DNA from: Omphiscola glabra
Taxonomy: Eukaryota > Mollusca > Gastropoda > Lymnaeidae
DNA length: 64,000 nt
Direction: 5' to 3'
Assembly (NCBI GenBank): GCA_964017045.1
Contig: OZ024809.1
Coordinates: forward strand, 7,587,012-7,651,011
The position numbers were made by a program, and so were the translations under genes. The notes under the pieces are model-generated. The model saw nothing but the letters and a program-made list of their open reading frames with translations. It was not told where the DNA came from and did no database searches. Below, in pieces: positions 1-11,538 of this stretch; the stretch's first letter is position 1, and every line of letters starts with the position of its first letter.

Positions 1-349
1 TCAAGTATGCATTAAGTTGATTTCAAAACTGCATTCTATTAGCTATGCTTATTTCTGGCAACAGTGTTATTTCTATTCTCTTTTGTGTTATTGTTTATTT
101 GTTTAATCATAATCATGGGTTTCATAAAAATTCATGTAAAATTCAATTTGAAGTAGAAATGAATGTTTCATGCAAAAGAAGAGGATAATAATTCATATCA
201 TCTCTTCTTAATTAAGAAGAATTAGTTTATTTTTAATCAAATAAAATTATATGCTCAATTTAAAGATAGGGATAAATATTGTTAAATTGGTGTTCAATAA
301 ATTATTAGTCATTTAAAAACAAATTCAAGTAAATAATATTTTCTTTTAG

Positions 350-469
350 GAAATGAAAGCAAAAACCAACATGGAAGGAAAGTACATTAAAAAATGTGCA
401 GATGTTGCTGTTGCGCAATCCCAGAAAAAATGTTTCTTGACCGAGAAGGAAATGAAGGATGAGATTGAA
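350..469 (+). CDS. IQCG: IQCG exon (coiled coil)
   Basis: 40 codons in phase 0 after a TTTTCTTTTAG acceptor, ending before GTAAAG. It begins EMKAKTNMEGKY and contains QSQKKC, both family-typical. The left 349 bases are intron with no recognisable feature. Confidence 0.88.
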
Positions 470-3400
470 GTAAAGCTTAGATAAGTCTGATTTTAATTCT
501 TACAAAATTTTTAAAAAATTGAATTATTAGTTACTTTCTTCATTTTTGACAATGAAGCAAGATTTTCTAATCTAGAACTAACTTAATGATATAGATTCAT
601 TATATTTTTACAGAAACTTCACCACAAAACAGATGAAGAGAACAGGGCTCACAAAGAGATTCTAAAATATTTACAGGAACATCAATCAGTATGTGAAATA
701 TAAATTTCTCTTTCAACACTGATTTATTTAAACGCCATTACTGGGCACAAATGCCTTTTAGTAAAATAGATCTTTTAAATCGACAATTTAAGCTATGCCC
801 TGGTTGGGTTGGAGAAAAACCTGAATAGAAAACCTCAGCCACAAAATAAAAACAATAGATGGTAGCAAACAGCATGAGATTTTTAAAAATTTGTAGTTTA
901 CATTTTTACAGCAAAATGTGTGCAACACATTTTTTAATTTAAAAAAATTATTTACTTGCAAATATACAATAAAAGGTTTATAAGCTAAAAATTGACTGTT
1001 ATTTTTCCAAGTGGGAACTTTTTGGAATGGTGACAATATTAGCAGCGTTTATGAAGTTGGATAGGAATTGTTCATCTAGGGGCTTTGCAAAGGAAAAGAT
1101 GCGTCCAAGGTGAAGCCTGAAAGTGCCCCACCTCCCCTTTCCCACTTTCATCAATAAATGATGTAAAATCATTATATTAAATGAAGTTATAAAAGTGCAC
1201 CAGTTCTGTTACTTTGACTGAGGGGGCAGGGGGAAGCAAGAATCAAGCGATCCAAAGACTATGGAACCAAGGAGTGGGTAGGGGGGGGGGGGTCATTCAA
1301 TTTTTTTTATAAATTCAAAATCCAGTCATGCATTTTGGCACATACCTGAATTTAGATTTTCATCATTCTACACTTAATTGGAGAGCTACAGAAGAGATGC
1401 TAGTGGAAATTTTGGTGTCCCTTCACCTGGTCGTGTTTATACAAATCCTTTAATTTTAGTTCTTAATAAATATTAATGTTGATTTATAACTTTTTATTCA
1501 AACTGTTTATTTGTTTAAACTACATTAATAGTTTTTAAAAAAAAAATCAGTCCATACACACAAAAGAATAATTAAAAAATCCTGTCATCCTGACATCACC
1601 AAATGAAAGGAACCTGTCAAATGCCACCCTCAAATAATTACTTGAGTAATTGGGTCTGAATAAAAAAAGGATTTATAGAATTTTCTTTAGCTGACATTAT
1701 TAAATGTATATATATTTGAGGGTTTATAAACTTGAGGACTATAGCCATTATTTGTTTCTATAAGTGTTGTATAAAAAGAAATGGTAGCGGAAAATGGATT
1801 CTAAGAGAAATCATTAGAAAAAGCATAAGAAAAAGGATCCATTGTAAGAAAACGAACAATATAAAGCAACCAAATGTGCAACTGAAAAGCCCATTCTCGC
1901 ACACATTATAAATAGGGCTGCTCAAACATCCCAGAGAGCATTGATGTAACACATTAACCAGGCCTATCTATTACTTGACTTGTGGCAGATTTCCTGTGGT
2001 AAATTGACAATCTCTAGAGACTCCAACCAAAATAAAAGTCAAAATCCGGTACCAAACCCCAGAAGATTTCTTTGTGTCTGTTCACATTTTGTCTCAGCTA
2101 TCTAACATACACTTTTATATTTATATAAATTAAATGGGCTTTGAGACATTTTAAATAGAAGGTGTTGGGACCCGTAATGGATGAATGTGAAAACTCCCTA
2201 ATTAATTAATATTACAATATCCTCCAAAGAGGATATAGACTTGCAAATATACTAAGGTATAGAGAATAAAATCCCCATTCTGACAAGATATAATTTATAG
2301 CATAATGCACTAGGGTTCCCTATAAATAAATTATTTAACATACAAAAATGATTTCTTAATATCTAAGTATTTTAAGCAGTGTCTCCACCATTTTGTGATA
2401 ACCTAACCGTAGGTCGAATTCCACAACAGTCTGGGTGGTGAATGCTCTGTTTTCATAACATCGTGGCCCTCAATAAATGTCACACAATGTTTTTATAGAG
2501 AACCCATGTAAAAAAATAGTAATAATAAGCCATGGAAAAATATAATTATGCGTCTTTCAACTCATCAATTACATTTATTTTCCTTGCTTTGGACCCAAAT
2601 GCAGCCACTCACATATATGAAAAATTTTTACACCCGGGACCACCCCCATCCCTTCTAACTATTGAATCTAGGTCTGTATATATTTATTTTCTTTTTTCAT
2701 AAGGCCCTTGGTTCAGCTCTGGGTGTCAATTATTTGATTATTAAGGGAGATCAAGAGCGCTATATCTATACATATATACAGTATTTAAATGAAAAACTAT
2801 CTGACTTTAAAATTGATCTTTAAACAATATCGTTTTGGAAATGATCAGTTACTAAAGATTTAGGAGAGGAAATCAATGAGGCAATTCATAGTTGCTTTAC
2901 AAAACATTCCACAGGATTTAGAGAAAAAGCTTGATTTTTGGATAGAGAAGTATGAGACTGATAAAGAGGCCAAGCAGAAAGAGCTGGACACTTTGAAGCA
3001 AACCAAGGCCAAAGATTTGGAGAAGCTGCAAGAACTTACTAAACTGGTCAGTCTAATCTAAATGGATACTAAACATTTTTAAAGATACATTTATGCTATT
3101 CATGAAACATGAAATAGTTACATTTTTAATTATTCATTATTATTTTTTATACTTTGTGCAAATGTGAAAGCTTCTGAAAAGCTATGAACATTATTTTTTA
3201 AAAATTGATCACTATATTCCAGTATAAAGAGTATGAACAGATTGTAGTAGAGGACAGAATTGAGAAAGAAAAAGCCAGGAGAAAAGCTGAGCAAGAAGCT
3301 ATAGAGCTTAAGGCATCTATTAAGGTAAATTATTTGTTCCTGTCAGCCAAACTGACTCAGAAGAGCAATGAGACATGTTTTCTTATACTTTATATGCAGG

Positions 3401-5695
3401 GTGGGCCAGACGTTGTTAGGCAACCCAATATAATTATACATTTTTTTTTCAAATTTTTAAAGTCTGCATATGTGCATTTCATCTTCATTGGTATCTGGCT
3501 GCTATTGCATGATTTTGTCTTGGTGATATCTTTCACTTCTGGCTGCTATTGCATGATTTTGTCTTGGTGATATCTTTCACTTCACTCTTCAGGTAGGGTT
3601 CCTCAGGACACCAATCTAAGTGACTGCGAAAAAGTTTTTCACCTCAAGAATAAATAAAGACCGGGAAGATCATGAAATTTCATTCATTGATTTTATGAAA
3701 GGTGGATCATTATTGCGTTTTCTGATCCATGGACCATCAAAATGCCAGCGTTCAGTTTCACTGTGATAAGTCCAGATTCCATGTGCATTGAATGCTCTGT
3801 TCAAAGCATGTACAAACTGTTTTATCCGGCAGGCCTAGTATTATATATATTTGTGGTAGAATTATTCTTATAATGCGTTACTGAAGGTTAATTGTTTACA
3901 TTTTTCCTCCGACCCCCATATTTCTCTCGAAGGCTAATCCTTTCTTGCCAACTTTTCATGTTTGGCCCTAATATCTCAAAAGACATGAAAAACAAGGATA
4001 CCTGTACTCCAGGAAGAAAAAATAATCATTTTCAAGGCTACACAAATCAGCCAAAGAATTTTTTTTGGCAGTAATTTATATTTTAAAAGGCTACAGAGGT
4101 GGGCATGAGGTGTATTCTTTTTTCATCCTAGAGATTGACCGATTTAATAAACGAACATTTTTTTGTTGGCATTTATTAAAATAATATATTTCAAACTACG
4201 TTTGGACTGTCATTGCCAAGCTGCCAGACACTTGAGCTATATTCTGAACTACAAAATCTGCTTCATAAAGTTTATGATGCACAATGCTAAATTTTGATCA
4301 TGATTTGACATCTAAATATATTGCACCTAATAAGTTAATGAAGGAGATCAAAGTCAATTTTTTCCCCTAAACTTATCAATTTTATGGCAATGTGTATTAT
4401 AAAAAGGAAGTAGGCAAATAGCTTTATACACACACAATATTTGTTTATGATATCCTGATTCAGCAAAATTGACCTGATGAGGTCTATACAGAGAAACTAA
4501 ATTTGTCCAAATGACTCAAGATTTGTCAATTCTGATTTGTTTTTTTTATGTAAAAAAAAAAAAAGATAATTGTTCAATTGGCCCTAGCCCAGGCATACTA
4601 CAATCATTATCTGCTGACAATGAATAGACATCTGTGTCATATCTGTCATTTTTACAAAATATTTTTACTATCGATTCATCTTATTATCATGTGGAATGCA
4701 CATGTTATGAAATATTGGCGAATAACAAAGTAATATATACCCACAGTCTTTCATTGGGAGTGTTTGGTTATCATAAAAAATGTTATCTGAAACACCCCTG
4801 TTCCCAATGAGTTCGGATAATCTGCCCTCTTCTGTTCATACAAAATGTTCATTAGCGATAAGCAAAGATTCATTGTCCAGAATGTCAATTCATACTGTAG
4901 TGAACAATGGCGTAGCTAGCTAGGCTTAGTGCCACCTGGTGCATGCCAAAATTTTTGCTCACTCCATTTCATGGAGAAAAACAACAACTCTACCTTTGGC
5001 CAAAAAGTGCTGCATGACCGCCCCCCTCTGCACCACTTACCATACCACTTGGTAGATTTTTGATCACTGATAGCTACACAACATATGGTCCATATTATCA
5101 GCCATGTTTTTTCTGATATAAGAACCTCACCAATAGTTGGTCCGATGAGTGCTTTGCCAATTGCTTCCCCACCTTGAAAAGTGTAATATGGGTAGGGCTT
5201 TAAGAACCACTGTCTAGGAACAAACTGTGGTTTCTCGAGTGGTAGAGAATGGGAGGAGGGTGTGATTGTGAACAACTCACCACATAGGCCATGTCCAGGT
5301 CAGCCACATAAGGTTGGGAGTGGGGGGGGGGGGGAGAAATTATTGTTGTGGTATAACAATGAAACAAAAATGTGTTAATATAACAATATATATACATAAC
5401 TGAAGGCACTGTTTAACATTACTTTTATACTCTTTCTTGCTAAAAATGCTAAACTTTCTTATATTTTCTATGTTCTGTGTTCTGTAAGAAGCATTTTGTT
5501 TCAATATGACATAACTTTATAAATGACCATGTTTTTCCCCCTCTGTTTCATTAGCTTCAGTCTTGGTGGAGAGGAGTCATGGTACGCAAAGGATTTGGGC
5601 CATTTGGAAAAAAGAAGAAAAAGAGAGGCAAAGGAAAGGGGAAAAAGAAAGGCAAGGGGAAGGGGAAGGGAGGCAAGAAAGGAAAGAAGAAATAA
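350..5695 (+). CDS. IQCG: Dynein regulatory complex subunit 9 (DRC9/IQCG), 3' five exons, 5'-partial
   Basis: DRC9 is a coiled-coil subunit of the nexin-dynein regulatory complex, which links outer doublets in motile cilia and flagella and regulates dynein. Five exons join in phase 0: 350-469, 614-688, 2915-3046, 3223-3324 and 5555-5695, giving 189 residues to the stop. The product is a charged coiled coil (motifs EMKAKTNM, QSQKKC, LDFWIEKYETD, YEQIVVEDRIEKEKA) followed by an IQ motif (LQSWWRGVMVRKGFG) and a Gly/Lys-rich tail. Order and spacing follow, from memory, the last 190 or so residues of vertebrate IQCG, including its Lys/Gly terminus. For exon 3 I chose the acceptor at 2913-2914 over one at 2862-2863, because it keeps the family's spacing before LEKKLDFW. 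The N-terminal half, including the start, is left of the window. Confidence 0.93.
614..688 (+). CDS. IQCG: IQCG exon (coiled coil)
   Basis: 25 codons in phase 0 after TTTTTACAG, ending at a GTATGT donor. It encodes KLHHKTDEENRAHKEI, matching the charged helix that precedes LEKKLDFW in this family. Confidence 0.88.
689..2914 (+). other. IQCG intron, no gene seen
   Basis: A 2.2 kb AT-rich intron. It holds a run of ten G at about 1281-1292 and scattered short A/T tracts. No coding exon, RNA gene or clear transposon end was seen. Confidence 0.6.
2915..3046 (+). CDS. IQCG: IQCG exon (coiled coil)
   Basis: 44 codons in phase 0 starting DLEKKLDFWIEKYETD after CATTCCACAG and ending before GTCAGT. 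The open frame extends upstream to an alternative acceptor at 2862-2863. That longer exon would insert 17 residues absent from the family as I remember it. Confidence 0.85.
3223..3324 (+). CDS. IQCG: IQCG exon (coiled coil)
   Basis: 34 codons in phase 0 after TATATTCCAG, ending before GTAAAT. It encodes YKEYEQIVVEDRIEKEKARR, the strongest family match in the window's left end. Confidence 0.9.
3498..3585. repeat. 44-bp direct duplication in IQCG intron
   Basis: Two adjacent near-identical copies of a 44-bp unit (TGGCTGCTATTGCATGATTT and onward), a recent local tandem duplication in the last IQCG intron. Confidence 0.8.
4905..5320 (-). mobile_element. hAT-like element end with intron-containing gene-like fragment
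   Basis: The left edge CAATGGCGTAGCTAGC resembles the CAGTGGCGTAG inverted repeat of the complete MITE at 22909-23090. On the minus strand inside it are two reading-frame pieces separated by a 70-base GT...AG gap. The first ends ADLDMAYV near 5279. The second, near 5205-5110, reads FVPRQWFLKPYPYYTFQG then GEAIGKALIGPTIG, before a GTGAGG donor. The protein is not recognised. No matching right end was found, so the element's extent is uncertain. Confidence 0.35.
5555..5695 (+). CDS. IQCG: IQCG last exon (IQ motif and Lys/Gly tail)
   Basis: 46 codons plus TAA after GTTTCATTAG. It begins LQSWWRGVMVRKGFGPFG, an IQ motif expected to bind calmodulin, and ends in about 28 residues of almost only Lys and Gly. 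The tail is typical of this family's C-terminus. Confidence 0.95.
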   Translation, partial: LQSWWRGVMVRKGFGPFGKKKKKRGKGKGKKKGKGKGKGGKKGKKK

Positions 5696-8600
5696 TTTTT
5701 GATATCTTTCGTTTTGTAATTTTTGTATCATTGAAGTTTTCTAAATTTCCAAATATTTCAAATTATGAATGTGATAAGTAGATTTGAAAAAGGAATACAG
5801 CTTTACAAGACACGTATGTGAAGTGTGTTTAATGCAACAGTTTCTTGTACTTATAAAATGGTCAAATCACAACTCTGTCATATAGTTACCGTACTGATTT
5901 TACAAAAAAATATTTTTTATTGTCTATTTTTATCGTAAGTGAAAGTTAAGTATGACTGAAAGAGAATTCACACCTTAAAGATATTCTCAAATGAGTTTAC
6001 TTTGTATTCTTATTTATCCCTTAATCATGTGAAATATAATTGACATTCATAATATATTGTAAGATAAGGAGTAAAATTTGTCAGTGTAGATTATAAGTTA
6101 CCATTTTTACAGCTTGCATTAAAATATGTAACCTAAACCATTGTGTACATTGTTATTTATTCTTATTTCAAAAAGACACCAACTAAACTAACATCAGCTA
6201 ATGCTAAAACACATACACAACATTTTGAACTGGGTATTATTTTTTTGTTTTATTTCTGGAGAGGAAAAAATAAAAAATCAAAGCAGTATTAAAATATATA
6301 CAGATATACATATCAAGTTTAGCGTTATACAGGTATAGAAAAAAATGGAAAATTCAGAATAATTTGTACCAAACAGGATTTTTCCACTCTCTTTATTTTT
6401 AATTATTTGTCCAAAAATGATGTAGTCCGTCCTTTGCAGGCAAAGATGACCAGGGCTATATAAATGATATGGACTAAATCACTAGCGACATGGAAACAGG
6501 CCAAGTAATTCTAACACATATGCTCTACATCAAAGTATAATAATAAAATTATCAAAATTTGCTGCATATAATTGAAAGTCATGCACAAAATATTGTAAAC
6601 AATGACTTAAACAAAATTTCACAACTTTAAAGTTGTTGCATAGATCCAGTCTTCATTACAGCTGAGCTTCTTACAGATTGATAAAGAAAAGTTGAACTTT
6701 GATTTTATCAGGGAAACATTAATTAGGCAGAATAATTAAAATATAAGTTTCTCTGTGCGTAAAAAGTTATTTGATTTTATACTTAGTATGAACAATTTAA
6801 TGTTTAATGTGGGGTTTGGTCTTAAATATTAAAAAGTGCAACGTTTGTAACAGGTCATAATGACCACTTCACATGCTGGTAATTGGTCATGATAAATACT
6901 TCAAATGTTTAGTTATTCTTAAGGATGATTTGAATCATAAATACGCTGACCAATTATACAATTGAAACTGTTAAGGTAATTTAAGTACAAAAAACATGTA
7001 TAAAAAAACATTTAATTTCTTAGCTCACAGATCACATCTGCTAACCTGTTTACATGTTAATATTTCCCAGTTTTATGATACCGGTAATACATTATTAAAT
7101 ACATAAAGTACTATGGAAATTTAAATTTTTTTAATTTGTGATCAATGTAAAAAGTAATTGATGCAATAAAAGGGGGAAAAGTATTTATTAATTGAAATTA
7201 ATTAATTATAAAAAAAAAAAAGATTGGCTGGTTCCAAGTAATCCCAATAGTGGCATTAAAAATACCATGATATGACAGAAATCAAAGGTATGCATAGATT
7301 GCATCTATTTACTATTTCTTATTCCTAAGCATTTTATAATTAACCAAATTAAAATAATTTTTTTTTCCATTATAGCAACACATTTATTTAGAATTTAATA
7401 TTAGTTGCGATACAAATATAGCTTCATTTTCAAGAATACTCACTATTAATTTTGAAAATATATTAATTAGGCCTATGGTTGAAATTAAAATAGTTCCCCA
7501 TTTCACATATTGTAATTTTCCGGGTGTATTTTCTAATTAACTTGCAAATAAACCTTAAATAGAGAACAGTGGCACATAACTCTGGAATGTTTGTTAGCAG
7601 AAAGTCTTTCAGTAAGCAACACAACAAATTGTAAACAACATGAAAATCGTAGCTATAAGATGCAGTTGAATAAGTTAAATAATTTCAAAATCACCCAATA
7701 ATAGTGTTAACATCTAAATAAATACTTAGCAACTCAATATTTAAAAAAAAAATCTAATTCAGGTAATGCAATGTGCTCTACAACATGGAGAAAATATAAA
7801 GTACATAGCATACATGTGGGCTGACAAACCAATTCACATGATGTCATTAAGTCTTTAATCACAAATGATTGTTTTCTTTAAAAAAACAGAAGTCAATTAC
7901 TAAATGATCAAAAAAAACAAACTTGATCATCATGAAAGAGCATTATTGAATACATCTACAGTAAAACTGTACATTGATATTTACAACACGTCAAACAAAG
8001 TCAAAGTGAATGAGGAATGTAGTCAGTTATATTATACAAAAAGAGCTAAGAAATGTATTCAGGTCATAAAGTGCACTGAGAAATGAAGTCAGTCATGTGA
8101 TACAAAGTGCACTTTATACAAAGTATAAGTCAGTGTGCTGATAAAACAGATGACAATATATTAGATAAGTGATTGGATATAAAAGGATTGTCTTAAACAT
8201 TTTTAGAAGTGATATCCATATTGTCTATATTTTCATTTAATGTTAATTTAACAATGAGGTTGTAGATTTAACTGAAGTATTGCAATTATAAACATTTTAT
8301 TAAAAAGAAATAAGACAAAATGTTCAATAACCAATCTAAACAATTTTTACAGATCTACATAAATATTTTAAGAGATTCTATTAATATTTTTTGTTATTCT
8401 ATTCAGCCTATGATATAAATTTGGCAAACAATTCGGAACAGACATCAAAAGATCTAAGGGTGTGTCAAAATGTTATTTGAGCCTTTAATTTGGATGCACT
8501 GTGATAGCAATAAGTAGTTTCTTAACTGAAGCTAACGAATACTAGTTTCTAAATTTCCTTGTTTCATTAACCTTATAAGCTTACAATTTTTTTTAAAAGA

Positions 8601-8872
8601 GACAAGCCAATCAAACCAAATCAGTTAACACTACCTCCACAATGATTCTTTTTGGGGTTTTTTTGGGGGGTGGGGGGGTGTTCTTCATAGCAATGTCCTG
8701 ACCAGTTAAATATAGGAAAAATATTTAACAACTGAACATATGTAAGTAAACTTACACAAATTCCAGAATATATTTGGGTCCTCCAGATTAATTGTAATTT
8801 ATTTTCAGAAGAGATAAGAAATAAAGAATGCTGTTCGTACCTCCCCTTCAATCATCAACTGGAATGCATCAC
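5696..8872. other. Convergent 3' UTR/intergenic stretch, no gene seen
   Basis: An AT-rich 3.2 kb stretch between two convergent genes, expected to hold both 3' UTRs. An ATTAAA at about 6119 could be the IQCG poly(A) signal. AATAAA on the minus strand at about 8297 could serve the neighbouring gene. Neither is proven. No other feature was recognised. Confidence 0.4.
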
Positions 8873-8991
8873 TTATATATGCACAGAAGGTGTCTGCCCA
8901 TCACCATGATCTGTTTCAAGCTTGTATACTGCTGCTGATCGCTTTGGGTTAGTGAAGCTCTTGTAAGCCATTGGAATGTGGCGTATGTAAC
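8873..8991 (-). CDS. Membrane protein exon 5 (cytosolic tail)
   Basis: The last exon, after acceptor TTTGTGCAG, reads GYIRHIPMAYKSFTNPKRSA and ends DGQTPSVHI then TAA. It enters in phase 1. Confidence 0.78.
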
Positions 8992-9140
8992 CTGCACAAA
9001 TAACATTAGAACAGATAATTTTAGTCTATACATTTGTGGCATTGAAAATATAACAATAAAACACTACTGCATTCTTTACAGGTAAATTTAAAGAAGCCAT
9101 TTAACTCCTTTGTGTATAATTATATTAACATATAAATATG

Positions 9141-9177
<37 letters not shown>

Positions 9178-11538
9178 TATACATATATATATATACATAT
9201 TAAGTATTTCCATAAATGTCCCAAATGTGTGTAATAAAAAACTACAACCAAGGAAACACATTGCAATAACATTCAAAACATTAAAAAATTATAATATTTT
9301 TTGATAATAATTCCAATTTTTTTTATTTTGTTGGTGGGAAAAGCTGTTTCCATACTTAATAGTGTTTGTAATAAAATATTGGAGATCATTAAAAAAAAAG
9401 TTAACAATCAAACCAAGGACAAACCTTTCTTTACAGCCCACCACATTATACAAGCCGCTGACACAATGAGAACAACACCAAGTCCTACAGGTATACCAAC
9501 TGCCAGCCCATACCTCAGATGTGTGTTACTTTCTTTGATGATTTCTACTGGGTAACCTGATTAATTTAGTTAACAGAGAATATGAAAGATTCTCTTGCTT
9601 TCAAATTTATGTTGTGACTATGAGGTAATTTACCATTATTTTCATACTGTTTTTCTTAAGCTTTTCATTTTAATGTTATCTAAATTAAAAATGTAATATA
9701 TACAAAAAGTCTTAATTAAGCACAATAGCTTTTTATTTTAATGTTATCTAAATTAAAAATGTAATGCATACAAAAAGTGTCAATTACATAAACTTTTCAT
9801 TCCCATGTAAATTTAGGAAAATTGTCCAAACCTTTAGATGGAAATGTTCACACAAATTATATTAGCATTTATTTAAATTTTCAGAATCATTGAGTCAGCA
9901 CATTCTTATGTCAATAAATCAACACATAAATTTTCAAAGAAGAAAATGAAAATTAATTTTAATCATCTTTAATTTACTTGTTTATGTTTACTAGTTAATT
10001 TCATTCAAAATCTAGGAAACTGTAATGGAGTCTGTAATTTTACCTGCAGGTGATAACCAAACAATGGCGTATGCCTGATCTTCATCTGAGCTAACATTTC
10101 CAGAAAAGTAATAGTTGATGCCATCCTTGAGAAATTCCCCACTGATTTTCAAGTTTGTTTGGCTCTCAAAGTGGGAGGATTTATCCCATGTAGAATCTTC
10201 ATAAAAAATCACTGTCTTATTGTTGGTTGACATGCCTAGAAGACAAATACAGGAAACGCATCAGTCCAAACAATGTTATAGTGTTTGAAGAAAAATTGCC
10301 TTGATAGTTTTAAGTTTGCTTTACTTTCAAGTAGATTAACAAGTAGATCATTTTTGGCGTGTTCCGCTCCATGTAAAAATTCTGGAGCTCTGGCTCTGTT
10401 CCATCTCCTTGCCAGGCTTCATGACTTTATTGGTTATTAGGAACATGGTCCAGTTTGGGACACAAGTTCGAGATGGTAGAACAGTGGGTAAGGGAAATGT
10501 GAACAGTGGGTGAGGGAAATGTGAACAGTGGGTGAGGGAAATGTGAACAGTGGGTGAGGGAAATGTGAACAGTGGGTGAGGGAAATGTGAACAGTGTAGG
10601 AGGAAATGCAGGGGCCGGTGGTTTGGTTATAGGTGAAGGTGAGAGGGTAAGGAGGGAAAGTTAAATGTTGCCTACACTAGATTGAAGTATAGGGTGATGA
10701 AAATGGTGTCTAAGGGAGAGGTTGAGGGGGTCAAGTTAGGGGATGATGAGTGTTACACCCATCAACCACACTTCCAAGTAGTAATAAATACCTTGACGTG
10801 AGTTCTTTCATGACAGTGTGTATTGAATGTTACCCCCTCCAACCACACTTCCAAGTAGTAATATGTACCCTGGTGTGAGTTCTTTCATGATAGTGTGTAT
10901 TGAATGTTACACCCACCATCCACGCTTCCAAGTACTAATTTTTTTTAAAATTTAAATAGCTAAGAGTTTGAGTTTTCTTACCACGCATGTCCAAGTTGAT
11001 ATCATGAGCTGAAAATGTAACAAGAGCAGAACCAGATTCTTCCACTTGAACAGAATGGACTTCCAACATGCTAGGATACTTCCAATGACCATTGCTGATA
11101 TCCCCTTTCCATAAGTTATGGTGAATCAATTGTGTCTTCCACAATGGAACTGACGTTGCTGAAACGAGTAGACAATGGTATTTTAAAACTGACTAGAACT
11201 ATTTTTGTTAATAGAAAGGCACTGTTGGCCTCAAAAGAAGGCAAAGCAAAGATCTTATTTTGGCGTGTGAACATGATTTAAACATGTGGATATAAAAGGG
11301 ACCATTTTTTGTAGCTTACATGTTACTTACTACAACATTTGAGACAAACTGCAATATTTTTATGTGTACTCTGAACTCAATATTTAAATTTTTTTTGCTT
11401 ATGGTATGCTTCAGATTACTAGGAAAGCCCAGGTATGCTGAAAAGGTCATGGAACACTGACCTATAGTGTTTATAATTACCTGTCAATGTTTGTATAATC
11501 AAAGCTTGAAAAAGTATTACCAGCACCAACATCTTCAT
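8873..11538 (-). CDS. Small type I membrane protein, 225 aa, five exons, family not recognised
   Basis: Exons 11538-11481, 11158-10982, 10235-10044, 9556-9425 and 8991-8873 join into 226 codons including the stop, with every intron in phase 1. Residues 1-19 are a signal peptide (MKMLVLVILFQALIIQTLT). Residues 20-158 form a cysteine-free ectodomain with N-glycosylation sequons at N84 (NKT) and N125 (NVS). Residues 159-182 are a membrane span (GLAVGIPVGLGVVLIVSAAC). A 43-residue basic tail contains YKSF, a possible Yxx-hydrophobic sorting signal, and ends SVHI, which fits a class II PDZ ligand. The start is the first ATG before the signal peptide. I do not recognise the family; a lysosomal or plasma-membrane glycoprotein is possible. 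The gene converges with IQCG. Confidence 0.8.
9143..9202. repeat. (AT)n/(ATAC)n microsatellite
   Basis: An uninterrupted AT dinucleotide run interspersed with ATAC, in intron 4 of the membrane-protein gene. It creates spurious Tyr/Ile open frames on both strands. Confidence 0.95.
9425..9556 (-). CDS. Membrane protein exon 4 (transmembrane segment)
   Basis: Encodes GYPVEIIKESNTHLRYG and the hydrophobic span through WWAVKK. Acceptor AATTAATCAG; the donor GTTTGT is weaker than the others in this gene. Confidence 0.78.
10044..10235 (-). CDS. Membrane protein exon 3 (ectodomain)
   Basis: A phase 1 exon between TCTTCTAG and GTAAAA. It encodes an ectodomain segment with both N-glycosylation sequons and ends VWLSPAG. 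No cysteines. Confidence 0.78.
10479..10596. repeat. 22-bp tandem repeat, five copies
   Basis: Unit GAACAGTGGGTGAGGGAAAT plus GT, five complete copies and one partial, in intron 2 of the membrane-protein gene. Confidence 0.95.
10748..10940. repeat. About 80-bp tandem repeat, 2.3 copies
   Basis: Repeated blocks each contain CACTTCCAAGTAGTAAT and GAGTTCTTTCATGA, with point differences. They lie next to the 22-bp array in the same intron. Confidence 0.85.
10982..11158 (-). CDS. Membrane protein exon 2 (ectodomain)
   Basis: A phase 1 exon between CTCGTTTCAG and GTAAGA. It encodes TSVPLWKTQLIHHNLW through HDINLDMRG, with a beta-strand-like pattern and no cysteines. Confidence 0.8.
11481..11538 (-). 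CDS. Membrane protein exon 1 (signal peptide)
   Basis: MKMLVLVILFQALIIQTLT plus one base, then donor GTAATT. A hydrophobic core straight after Lys-2 makes a typical signal peptide. A second ATG two codons on is also possible. Confidence 0.78.

Noticed and set aside
9088..9304. Tyr/Ile-repeat frames
   Set aside because: They arise from the AT microsatellite.
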